This document shows, one piece after another, positions 1 to 7,248 of a stretch of DNA of 64,000 nt. The notes beneath the pieces are model-generated. The model searched no databases and was not told the DNA's origin. It saw nothing but the letters and a program-made list of their open reading frames with translations. Within the stretch, counting starts at the first letter, position 1, and each line of letters opens with the position of its first letter. Source of the DNA: Enterovirga rhinocerotis (GTDB lineage: Bacteria; Pseudomonadota; Alphaproteobacteria; Rhizobiales; Beijerinckiaceae); NCBI RefSeq assembly GCF_004363955.1, contig NZ_SNZR01000011.1, positions 1,116,001 through 1,180,000 on the forward strand, in the 5' to 3' direction. A program made the position numbers and the translations under genes.

Positions 1-1023
1 GTCGTCGTGCGGGCCGATGCCGGCAGGATCGACCCGGCCAACGAAGGCAAGCTCGTCTACGTCCAGGGCGATCTCTCCGCGCCGGACGCCGTCGCCGATT
101 CCGCGCTCGGCATCCGCGCCAAGGCGGCGCGCCTCGTCCGCCATGTCGAGATGTACCAGTGGAAGGAGGAGAGCCGCACCGAGACCAAGAAGAATCTCGG
201 CGGCAGCGAGGAGCGGACCACCACCTACACCTATTCGCGAGTGTGGTCGGACCGGCGGATCGACTCGTCGCGCTTCCACGACCAGGGCGGACGCCAGAAC
301 CCGCAGATGCGCTTTTCCGCCTTCGAGGCGACGGCGGCGGATGCGACGCTCGGCGCCTTCCGCCCCGGCGCTCAGGCGCTCGGTAGGCTGCCGGCGAACG
401 AGGCCAAACCCATCCCGGCCGACGCCGCCGCGACCCTCGCGCAGAATGCGGGCCTCGGCCCGACGCAGGTCGTCGACGGCGCGCTCTATCTCGGTCAGAA
501 CCCGGCCGATCCGCGCGTCGGCGATCTCCGCATCACCTACAAGATCGCTCCCCTCGGTCCGGCGAGCTTCATCGGCCGCCAATCCGGTTCGGACCTCCAG
601 GAATATCAGACGAAGGCGGGCGACAGGTTGCTGCTCGCCAGCACGGGCAAGGTCGCGCCGGAGGCGATGTTCGCCCAGGCCGAGGCCGAGAACCGGATGA
701 TCACCTGGCTGCTGCGCCTCGTCGGCACGATCTTCATGTTCGTCGGGTTCCTGCTGATCCTGCGCCCGCTCGCCGTTCTCGGCGACGTCGTGCCGTTCAT
801 CGGCTCGATTCTCGGCGCGGGCACCGCCCTCGCGGCCCTGGCCCTGACGATGGTCGCGGCGCCGCTGGTGATCGCGCTCGCCTGGTTCTTCTTCCGCCCG
901 CTCGTCTCGGTCCTGGTCCTCGCGGTCGGCGCGGCTGCCGTCTACGGCCTCGGCGTGCTGGCCCGGAAGCGGCGCGAGGCCAAGGGCGGGGTGTTCGCGC
1001 CAGGCACCGCGCCGGTGGGGTGA
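1..1023 (+). CDS. TMEM43-family membrane protein (5' end outside window)
   Basis: The reading frame is open from the first base, so the N-terminus lies outside the window; an ATG-less stretch (VVVRADAG) precedes the visible part. The visible ~340 residues show a long soluble region with the KWxEE-like segment 'YQWKEESRTETKKN', then hydrophobic helices near the C-terminus (about residues 230-325) and a short basic tail. This layout (large lumen/periplasm-facing domain followed by clustered C-terminal helices) matches bacterial members of the TMEM43/LUMA family, whose function is unknown. The family call is by recognition of the sequence pattern and is not catalytic evidence. Confidence 0.7.
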   Translation, partial: VVVRADAGRIDPANEGKLVYVQGDLSAPDAVADSALGIRAKAARLVRHVEMYQWKEESRTETKKNLGGSEERTTTYTYSRVWSDRRIDSSRFHDQGGRQNPQMRFSAFEATAADATLGAFRPGAQALGRLPANEAKPIPADAAATLAQNAGLGPTQVVDGALYLGQNPADPRVGDLRITYKIAPLGPASFIGRQSGSDLQEYQTKAGDRLLLASTGKVAPEAMFAQAEAENRMITWLLRLVGTIFMFVGFLLILRPLAVLGDVVPFIGSILGAGTALAALALTMVAAPLVIALAWFFFRPLVSVLVLAVGAAAVYGLGVLARKRREAKGGVFAPGTAPVG

Positions 1024-1030
1024 GCTCTCG

Positions 1031-1170
1031 CTTCTCCCCTTGCGGGAGAAGTCGAGTCGCGCGTCAGCGCGACCGGATGAGGGGTTCGCGACACGCCGAC
1101 GACGGAGCCGAGTACCCCTCACCCGGCCGACGCCTTCGGCGTCGCTCGACCTCTCCCGCAAGGGGAGAGG
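1031..1170. repeat. Palindromic intergenic repeat, family A, copy 1
   Basis: A ~140-bp imperfect palindrome. Its outer arms are CTTCTCCCCTTGCGGGAGAA on the left and CTCTCCCGCAAGGGGAGAGG on the right; the interior holds paired GGATGAGGGGT / ACCCCTCACCC segments and smaller hairpins. The same architecture recurs at 29812-29949 and 30947-31080, with a half copy near 53733-53802. It fills the gap between the TMEM43-like gene and the AsnC-type gene. Confidence 0.8.
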
Positions 1171-1184
1171 TGTCAGCAAGCGCG

Positions 1185-1421
1185 TCAGAACGCCTTGAAC
1201 GTGATCACCGTCCGGGTATCGGCGATATCGGGCAGGGATTGCACGTTCTCGGCGACGAAATGGCCGATATCGACGTCGTCCTCGATGTGGAACTTGGCCA
1301 GGATGTCGTAATTCCCCGCCGTCGAATAGATTTCCGAGGCGATTTCCCGGTCGGCGAGCGCGCTCGCGACCGGATAGGTCTTGCCGAGCTTGCATTTGAT
1401 CTCGACGAAGAAGGTCTGCAT
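1185..1421 (-). CDS. Stand-alone AsnC/Lrp ligand-binding (RAM) domain protein
   Basis: 78 residues starting MQTFFVEIKC. It covers only the C-terminal ligand-binding alpha/beta domain of Lrp/AsnC regulators, with the typical 'AGNYDILAKF' and 'TRTVITFKAF' segments, and has no helix-turn-helix. Such stand-alone RAM-domain proteins are known as single-domain Lrp relatives that form ring oligomers and may bind amino acids or modulate full-length Lrp proteins. The start was chosen at the ATG that yields exactly the domain; upstream codons in frame are arginine-rich and look non-coding. Confidence 0.8.
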   Translation of the reverse strand: MQTFFVEIKCKLGKTYPVASALADREIASEIYSTAGNYDILAKFHIEDDVDIGHFVAENVQSLPDIADTRTVITFKAF

Positions 1422-1482
1422 CCGGAGAAGTCCTGACAGCGGTTCGCGGCGCCGATCCGGGCCGCGCGTGGCGTTCACTCGA

Positions 1483-2124
1483 TCACAACGCGGCTGATCT
1501 GTCATCACGCCGGGCGGCGACCGCCATGGCGAGGACGACGTCGACGAGCGCGGCGCGAAGGCGCGCATTCCACTCCGCCCGGCCGGGCCTGCGGCTGCGC
1601 CCGGGCCGCGCCGCCCGCAGCCGCGGCTCCCTCGGGATGTGGACGAACAGGGCGGCCGCGTGCTGTCCCAGCGCGCGGAAATAGGCCGCGTTGCAGAGGT
1701 AGCGGCCGGCATCGCGGGAGAGGCGCACAGGCAGGCCGCGCCGGCGGACGGAGTGCAGCGCGCCTAGGGTCCCGGCGCGCGTGCGTCTCGCCTCGGCGGT
1801 TCGCCGCACGCCCCCGACCGGAGCAGCGGTCTCGCCGGCGACGTCCGGGAACAGGGTCGAGCGGCGCGAGGTCGCCCGGGTCTCGATCCGCACCCAGGGC
1901 GTCCGCGCCGCGACGCCGATCAGCAGGACGATGTCCGGGCGGTCCGCGAGACGCGGATCGAGTTCGCCCGGCAGCGTCGCATAGGCGGTGGTGAGGATCC
2001 GGCACAGCGGCGCGATCCCGTGCAGCTTGAGGCGGGGCGACGCGGCGACGGCCCGGGCCAGAGCGGCGCTCGGATTGCGCGGCATGGTCGGGAAGGGGCC
2101 GAAGCCGGCGACGAGAAGGCGCAT
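1483..2124 (-). CDS. pcp: Pyroglutamyl-peptidase I (peptidase C15)
   Basis: A 213-aa cytosolic cysteine peptidase that removes N-terminal pyroglutamate, close to the family's usual ~215 aa. The N-terminal 'LLVAGFGPFP' is the family hallmark. The catalytic triad is visible: Glu in 'VRIETRA', Cys in 'GRYLCNAAYF' and His in 'LFVHIP'. The ATG overlaps the TGA of the upstream meaB gene by one base (TGATG at 2122-2126), so translation is probably coupled. The C-terminal third is rich in Arg/Ala/Pro and less conserved. There is no obvious functional link to MeaB beyond the shared transcript. Confidence 0.85.
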   Translation of the reverse strand: MRLLVAGFGPFPTMPRNPSAALARAVAASPRLKLHGIAPLCRILTTAYATLPGELDPRLADRPDIVLLIGVAARTPWVRIETRATSRRSTLFPDVAGETAAPVGGVRRTAEARRTRAGTLGALHSVRRRGLPVRLSRDAGRYLCNAAYFRALGQHAAALFVHIPREPRLRAARPGRSRRPGRAEWNARLRAALVDVVLAMAVAARRDDRSAAL

Positions 2125-3101
2125 CAGAGCCCGATCAGGCCCGCAAGCTCGTCCGCCCCGGCGGCGGGCGAGAGCGCTCCGTTCGCGACGGCCGATTCGA
2201 GTTCGGGCAGGCGCCCGCGCACGATGGGGCTTGCCCGCATGTGGTCGCGCAGGCGCTCCTCGACCATGGCCCACATCCAGCGCGTATTCTGGGTCCGGCG
2301 CTTCTCGGCCAGCGCGCCCGTCGCCTCCATCTTGGCGCGGTGAGCGAGCACGGCCTTCCAGAGGTCGGCGAGGCCCATCTCGACGAGGCCGGAGACGAGG
2401 AGGACGGGCGGCATCCAGGGCGCACCGGGCGGGATCAGGATGCGGAGCGCCGCGCGGTATTCGGCGGCGGCGGTCGCGGCGCGTTCGGCGCCCGGCCCGT
2501 CGGCCTTGTTGACGGCGATGATGTCGGCGAGTTCGATCACGCCCTTCTTGATGCCCTGCAATTCGTCCCCCGCGCCCGGCAGAGCCAGGACGAGGAAGGT
2601 GTCGGTGAGTTCGGAGACCGCCGTCTCCGACTGGCCGACGCCGACCGTCTCGACGAGGATCGCGTCGAACCCGGCCGCCTCGCAGAGCAGCATGGCTTCG
2701 CGCGTCTTCGCCGCGACGCCGCCGAGCGTGCCGGAGGAGGGGGAGGGCCGCACGAAGGCCTCCGGCTCGATGGCGAGACGCGCCATGCGGGTCTTGTCGC
2801 CGAGGATCGCGCCGCCCGTGCGGCGGGAGCTCGGATCGACGGCGAGCACCGCGACCTTGAGCCCCTGTTCGACGAGATGGGCGCCGAGGGAGTCGATCAT
2901 CGTCGATTTGCCGACGCCCGGAACGCCCGTGATGCCGACGCGGATCGCGCGTCCCGTGCGCGGCATCAACGCGTCGAGGAGCTTGCGGGCGGCGGCGCGG
3001 TCGTCGGCGCGTTTCGATTCGACGAGCGTGATCGCCCGGGCGAGGGCCGAACGGTCGCCCGCGGCGACGGCATCCGGATCGGGTGGAAGGCGGCGGCTCA
3101 T
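2124..3101 (-). CDS. meaB: MeaB-type GTPase, methylmalonyl-CoA mutase accessory protein
   Basis: 325 aa, a G3E-family P-loop GTPase. Walker A is GVPGVGKST at about residues 59-67, the 'VDPSSRRTGGAILGDKTRM' signature follows, and 'VETVGVGQSE' and 'NKAD' form the switch and guanine-specificity motifs. MeaB (formerly annotated ArgK) gates cofactor B12 loading into and protects methylmalonyl-CoA mutase. The mutase genes are not in the window, but the propionyl-CoA carboxylase alpha chain at 17794 belongs to the same propionate to succinyl-CoA route. First gene of a two-gene unit with pcp. Confidence 0.93.
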   Translation of the reverse strand: MSRRLPPDPDAVAAGDRSALARAITLVESKRADDRAAARKLLDALMPRTGRAIRVGITGVPGVGKSTMIDSLGAHLVEQGLKVAVLAVDPSSRRTGGAILGDKTRMARLAIEPEAFVRPSPSSGTLGGVAAKTREAMLLCEAAGFDAILVETVGVGQSETAVSELTDTFLVLALPGAGDELQGIKKGVIELADIIAVNKADGPGAERAATAAAEYRAALRILIPPGAPWMPPVLLVSGLVEMGLADLWKAVLAHRAKMEATGALAEKRRTQNTRWMWAMVEERLRDHMRASPIVRGRLPELESAVANGALSPAAGADELAGLIGL

Positions 3102-3168
3102 GCGCCGCTTGTGCCGTGTCCGGGCCGTTCCGTCGAGGCGCGGTGGGTCGGCGTGCGGAGGCCGGCGG

Positions 3169-4317
3169 TCACGCGGGCCGGCCCTGGCGGCCGAGAACGG
3201 GCGCGAGCGCCGCGATCGAGAGCGCCAGCGCGACGGCGAACAGCAACTCGTGCGACCCGGTCCTGGCGAAGAGCGGAGCCATGAGGAGCCCCGTCACCGC
3301 CTGGGCGAGGGCGAAGGCGGCCGTCGTCCGTGCCCAGATGGCGCCGACGGCCGGGCCGGCGAGATCGCGCGCGCGGGCGAGCGTGACGGCCGTCAGGCCC
3401 ACCGAGGCGAAGCCGCCGAGGAAGGCCGAGAGCAGCAACGCGGGTCCGGAGGGCACGAAGGCGAGCGCGACGGCGGCGACCTGAAGCAGCAGCCAGATCC
3501 GGTAGGCGGTGAGAGACCCGACGCGATCGGCGACGCGGCCGCCGAGGAGGGGGCCGGTCAAGCCTCCGATCGCGAAGGCGAGGAAGGTCGCGGCGCCATA
3601 GGTCAGCGGGAGCCCTCGGCCGCGGACCGCGAAATCCGACAGATAGACCATGTGCGGCACGAACCCGGCCGCCGAGAACCCGTAGGACAGGACCAGTGTC
3701 GCCGTGCCGGCCGGCAACGCGTCCTTCGTGATCGTCACCGGCGCGTCGGGCCAGACCTGCCGCGCGACCAGCCACAGGACGAGGACGAGGGCCGCAAGGC
3801 CGAGCCATGTCGCCGCGACCCCGGCGGAGAGGAGCGCCGGCACGCCGAAGGCGCCGACGACGCAGCCCGTCCCGACGCCGGTCATGAGGATGCCGCCGGC
3901 AAGGCCGCGCCGGTTCGGGGCGACGGATCCCTGCACGGCCGGGCCGGCCACGACCATCAGGATGCCTCCGGCGATCCCGGCGAGGCAGCGGCAGGCCGCG
4001 AGCCAGGCGGCGCCGCCGTTCCAGCCGCAGCCCGCGAAGGCGAGGACGACGAGGACCATGCCGAGATCGAGGGCGCGCGTGGTCCCGATCCGCTGGGCGA
4101 TGCGGCGGGCGACGAGGACGCCGATCAGGTATCCGGCGAGGTTCAGCGCGCCGAGCAGCCCGGCCTCGCCGCCGCTGACCCAGCCCGCCGAGACCATGGC
4201 GGGAAACAGCGGCACATAGGCGAAGCGGGCGAGGCCGAGGCCGGAAAAGGTCGCGCTCGCGCCGGCGAAGGCCGGAAGGAGGCTGTTCGTCGGAGGCTCG
4301 GCCGGGATCGTGCTCAC
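3169..4317 (-). CDS. MFS transporter, YbfB/YjiJ-like
   Basis: 382 aa with about twelve hydrophobic segments, beginning near 'FAGASATFSGLGLARFAYVPL', the conserved first-helix sequence of the YbfB/YjiJ group of major facilitator proteins. The second half opens with 'LVLSYGFSAAGFVPHMVYLSDF', also typical. The substrate is unknown. The start is placed at a GTG with GGAAGG eight bases upstream; an in-frame ATG further upstream (4518) would add a Pro/Arg-rich leader lying inside repeat B1 and is rejected. Confidence 0.85.
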   Translation of the reverse strand: MSTIPAEPPTNSLLPAFAGASATFSGLGLARFAYVPLFPAMVSAGWVSGGEAGLLGALNLAGYLIGVLVARRIAQRIGTTRALDLGMVLVVLAFAGCGWNGGAAWLAACRCLAGIAGGILMVVAGPAVQGSVAPNRRGLAGGILMTGVGTGCVVGAFGVPALLSAGVAATWLGLAALVLVLWLVARQVWPDAPVTITKDALPAGTATLVLSYGFSAAGFVPHMVYLSDFAVRGRGLPLTYGAATFLAFAIGGLTGPLLGGRVADRVGSLTAYRIWLLLQVAAVALAFVPSGPALLLSAFLGGFASVGLTAVTLARARDLAGPAVGAIWARTTAAFALAQAVTGLLMAPLFARTGSHELLFAVALALSIAALAPVLGRQGRPA

Positions 4318-4422
4318 CGGCCTACCTTCCCGAAGGCGCGACCCTGCGTCCAGGGCGCCCGGTGCATGGCAGGGAAGGCGACGAGGCCGTGATGCGATGC
4401 AGTACGGCAGCGCAGGCGGACA

Positions 4423-4568
4423 CTCCCCTGGTGGGGGAGGGTCGGACCGAAGGTCCGGGGTGGGGTGATGCGCGGTCGATGTGTCGAAGAGGTTGGACGT
4501 GGGGAGAGGTGGTTTCACCCCACCCCGCCGGCTCTGCCGGCGACCCTCCCCCTCCAGGGGAGGGTGGG
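4423..4568. repeat. Palindromic intergenic repeat, family B, copy 1
   Basis: A ~146-bp imperfect palindrome with arms of the form ACTCCCCTGGTGGGGGAGGG and ACCCTCCCCCTCCAGGGGAG, flanking a GGTCCGGGGTGGGGTGA / TTTCACCCCACCCCGCC inner pair. A second copy lies at 34501-34648. It sits between the MFS start and the DUF3750 stop, both on the minus strand. Confidence 0.8.
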
Positions 4569-4576
4569 GGCGGTCG

Positions 4577-5317
4577 TCAGGCTTCCATGCCGATCCGGCC
4601 CCAGCCCGGCAGCTTCAGCGCCGGCCGGCGGATGTCGAGGCCCGTGACGAGGCCGAGCACGTTCATCTCGATCCCCTCGACCCAGCCGATCGCCAGGCCC
4701 AGGAATCCGCCGAGCTGCACCTGGAAGCCGGTATGGCTCGGCGTCGGGCCGACCACGTCGTCGAAGGCGTGGAAATCCTTGCCGAGCGCCGTCGGCGGCA
4801 GCGCGACCTGCAGTTCGGGCACGCGTGAGACGACGAAGGCGACGAAGGTGTTGGAGTTCGGTCCAGGCCAGACCCGGTAATCACCCCAGTTGCGATAGGG
4901 GTATTCGGCGATGGCCTGGGCGATCTTCGGGATCAGCCTGTCGGCCTCCGCGCCGTCGATCGCGAGGACGACGTCCGGCGTGTTGCCGAACCAGCGCGCA
5001 TCGGCGGGCCAGCCGTCCGAGCGGACGGGCGAACCCCAGCCGACCTTGTCGAAACGCGCATAGCGCGCGGCCCCCTCAGGCTTGATCACGATCCAGCTGT
5101 GATGGGCGAAGATGCCTTTCCAGCGCCCGGTACGCGCGGCGTAGATGCGGATCAGCGCCGGCTGGTGCGCCGTCGCCTGCGGCAGGATCCGCGCGCTCGA
5201 CCAATCGGCGCTGCGCCAATCGGGCGCGAGCCCGTCGCGCGTCGACCACCATACGGCGTGGGTCGCGAGCGGCAGGATGAAGAGGATCAGGAAGGCGGCG
5301 AGAAGGCGGAGCAGCAT
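4577..5317 (-). CDS. DUF3750 domain protein, membrane anchored
   Basis: 246 aa. An N-terminal hydrophobic segment (residues ~2-22, 'LLRLLAAFLILFILPLATHA') acts as signal or anchor. It is followed by the DUF3750 domain with 'HHSWIVIKPEG', 'VGWGSPVRSDGWPADARWFG' and 'YRVWPGPNSNTFVAFV', the block that defines the family. Function is unknown; the conserved His/Trp/Asn residues suggest an enzyme-like fold, but no reaction is established. Stands alone between repeat B1 and a small ORF. Confidence 0.8.
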   Translation of the reverse strand: MLLRLLAAFLILFILPLATHAVWWSTRDGLAPDWRSADWSSARILPQATAHQPALIRIYAARTGRWKGIFAHHSWIVIKPEGAARYARFDKVGWGSPVRSDGWPADARWFGNTPDVVLAIDGAEADRLIPKIAQAIAEYPYRNWGDYRVWPGPNSNTFVAFVVSRVPELQVALPPTALGKDFHAFDDVVGPTPSHTGFQVQLGGFLGLAIGWVEGIEMNVLGLVTGLDIRRPALKLPGWGRIGMEA

Positions 5318-5408
5318 CGAAGGGCCAAGCGGGGCAGCCAGATATGGGCGCGCCCACGGCGTTCCGCCAGCGGCCGGATCGCCGCTGCCGCCTCCGCCTG
5401 CCCGGCGC

Positions 5409-5576
5409 TCAGCGCGCCGATTCGAGGAGGGCGGCGATCTTCTGGAGGCGTTTCGCCGCGTCCTCGAGTTCGTAGAGGGCGATGGATTTCGTGCCGGCCT
5501 TGATGGCGCGCTCGCAATCGTCGAGCTGCATCTTCACGACCTTGCGGATTTCGGCGGCGATCTGGGTCTTGGTCAT
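5409..5576 (-). CDS. Small conserved-looking helical protein (55 aa)
   Basis: A short ORF beginning MTKTQIAAEI and ending IAALLESAR, predicted entirely helical and amphipathic (repeating hydrophobics in 'RKVVKMQLDDCERAIK' and 'YELEDAAKRLQKIAALL'). A GGAG lies six bases before the ATG. Base composition and codon usage look like the neighbours. I recognise no family. It could be a small regulatory or coiled-coil protein. Confidence 0.6.
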   Translation of the reverse strand: MTKTQIAAEIRKVVKMQLDDCERAIKAGTKSIALYELEDAAKRLQKIAALLESAR

Positions 5577-5654
5577 CACGGCTCCGGCGGGACGGCGCGG
5601 CGCCGGTCACCATGCCGGGCAATGGTCAAGCAGGCGTTACGGCGCGGGGCGCGG

Positions 5655-6032
5655 TCAGCCCTCCGCCTTCTCCCGCCCCTTGGCGGCCGCCAGCGCCTTG
5701 CTCTCGCGCTTGATGGGGCGGGCGACGGGGCAGACGTCCTGCACGAAGCCGTTCAGCGTGTTGGCGAGGTTGTTCTCGACCAGCGAGTAATGGACGAATT
5801 GTCCCTTGCGCTCGCGCGCGATGAGGCCGGCGACCTCCAGCACGTTCAGGTGCTGCGAGATCGAGGGCTTCGACATGTCGAACCGCGCCGCGATCTCGCC
5901 CGCCGTCAGGGACGAATGCGAGAGATAGGCGAGGATCCGCCGGCGCGGCGCCGAGGCCAGGGCCTCGAAGACGCGCTGGATGCCCGCGCCCGTTGCCGGC
6001 TCGTCCCCGCCGGCCTGTGCTTCCTTGCTCAC
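5655..6032 (-). CDS. ArsR/SmtB-family winged-helix repressor
   Basis: 125 aa. Residues ~20-100 form the winged HTH ('RRRILAYLSHSSLTAGEIAA', 'MSKPSISQHLNVLEVAGLI', 'KGQFVHYSL'). It resembles the SdpR/PhlF-like ArsR proteins that lack metal-binding cysteine pairs; only one Cys is present, near the C-terminus ('VCPVAR'), so a metal sensor is unlikely. The tail is Lys/Glu rich. Divergently transcribed from the desaturase at 6186; the 153-bp spacer carries two copies of a 16-bp inverted repeat, likely its operator. Confidence 0.85.
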   Translation of the reverse strand: MSKEAQAGGDEPATGAGIQRVFEALASAPRRRILAYLSHSSLTAGEIAARFDMSKPSISQHLNVLEVAGLIARERKGQFVHYSLVENNLANTLNGFVQDVCPVARPIKRESKALAAAKGREKAEG

Positions 6033-6088
6033 CCGACCACTCCGTTCCCGTCTCTGTCGCCGCCGGCACGCGGCAGGCCGGCCAGAAA

Positions 6089-6144
6089 TTAGGTCATTGC
6101 CTAATTATCTAATCATCGATATCGATAGTTAGCTCATCACCTAA
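6089..6144. promoter_or_regulatory. Candidate ArsR operator pair
   Basis: Two related 16-mers, TTAGGTCATTGCCTAA (6089-6104) and TTAGCTCATCACCTAA (6129-6144), match at 13 of 16 positions and lie 40 bp apart, close to four helical turns. The first is a TTAGG-N6-CCTAA inverted repeat. Between them lies a perfect 12-bp palindrome ATCGATATCGAT (6115-6126). This AT-rich patch lies in the divergent arsR/desaturase promoter region and stands out from the GC-rich surroundings. Assignment to the adjacent ArsR protein is inference. Confidence 0.6.
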
Positions 6145-6185
6145 ATGATGGGGATCGCGCCGGAACGCAAGGCGGAGGGCCACGC

Positions 6186-7151
6186 ATGCACATGATCTCG
6201 ACGCAGAGAATGATCTCGGAGGAACGGAGCGACGCGGAGGACGGGCGCGTCATCTGGGTGGCGCCGAAGTCGCTCTGGACCGGCGGGCTGACGGCCGTCG
6301 CGCTCGTCGCCGGGCCGCTCACCTTCACCTGGGACGCTTTTCTCCTCTTCGTCGTGACGAGCGCCGTCACGATCTGCGCCGGCCATTCCGTCGGCATGCA
6401 CCGCCTGCTCATCCACCGCTCGTTCAAGGCGCCGATCCTCGTCGAACATGCGCTGGTCTATCTCGGCGTCCTGGTGGGCATGGCGGGGCCTTTCGGCATG
6501 ATCCATGCCCACGACATCCGCGACTGGGCCCAGCGGCAGGCGCGCTGCCACGACCTGCACGCGCATCGGCGCTCCTTCTTCGTCGACGCCTTCTGGCAGA
6601 TGCATTGCGCCGTGGCGCTCCGGCATCCGCCGCGCTTCGTCGTCGAGCCGCGCGTCGCGAACGATCGATTCTATCGCTTCCTCGAACGGACCTGGATGGC
6701 GCAGCAGATCCCCTGGGCGATCCTGTTCTACGCCCTCGGCGGCTGGTCGTGGGTGGTGTGGGGCATCGCCGTGCGGGTCTCGGTGTCGCTGACCGGTCAC
6801 TGGCTCGTCGGGCATTATGCGCATCGCCGGGGCGAGCAGGGTTGGACGGTCGACGGCGTCGCCGTGCAGGGCTACGACCTGCCGCGCTTCGGGCTCGTCA
6901 CCTTCGGCGAGAGCTTCCACGGCAACCACCACGCCTTCCCGGAATCGGCCCGGCTGGGGCTGGAACGGGGGCAGGTCGATCTCGGCTTCGTCTTCATCCG
7001 CGTGCTCGCGGCTTTGGGCCTCGCCCGCGATCTGAAGCTGCCCGGCGACACCGCGCGGCGAGCCGGGCTGCGCCGGGTCGGGCCGCCGGCCGAGGCGCTT
7101 CTGGCCGAGCGCCAAGCCGACGCTCGCAATCACGCGGGCGGCGTCCTATAA
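6186..7151 (+). CDS. Membrane fatty-acid (acyl) desaturase
   Basis: 321 aa with several hydrophobic segments. Diiron histidine boxes are visible: 'HRLLIH' at residues 72-77, a middle region 'HAHDIRDWAQRQARCHDLHAH', and 'HGNHHAF' near residue 240. The HDIRDWAQRQ block marks the subgroup of acyl-CoA or phospholipid desaturases in proteobacteria. The likely reaction is O2-dependent introduction of a double bond into membrane acyl chains, with electrons from a ferredoxin or cytochrome partner that is not in the window. A second in-frame ATG lies two codons downstream. Probably controlled by the divergent ArsR-type protein. Confidence 0.85.
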   Translation: MHMISTQRMISEERSDAEDGRVIWVAPKSLWTGGLTAVALVAGPLTFTWDAFLLFVVTSAVTICAGHSVGMHRLLIHRSFKAPILVEHALVYLGVLVGMAGPFGMIHAHDIRDWAQRQARCHDLHAHRRSFFVDAFWQMHCAVALRHPPRFVVEPRVANDRFYRFLERTWMAQQIPWAILFYALGGWSWVVWGIAVRVSVSLTGHWLVGHYAHRRGEQGWTVDGVAVQGYDLPRFGLVTFGESFHGNHHAFPESARLGLERGQVDLGFVFIRVLAALGLARDLKLPGDTARRAGLRRVGPPAEALLAERQADARNHAGGVL

Positions 7152-7248
7152 CGGGTGATGGTCCCGACGCGCCGCATCGCGGCTTCGAGGGACCTTCCTG
7201 ACCCGTCTCGACTAAAGCGTCCGCGCCTCCGCGCGGCCCGAACCCGCC

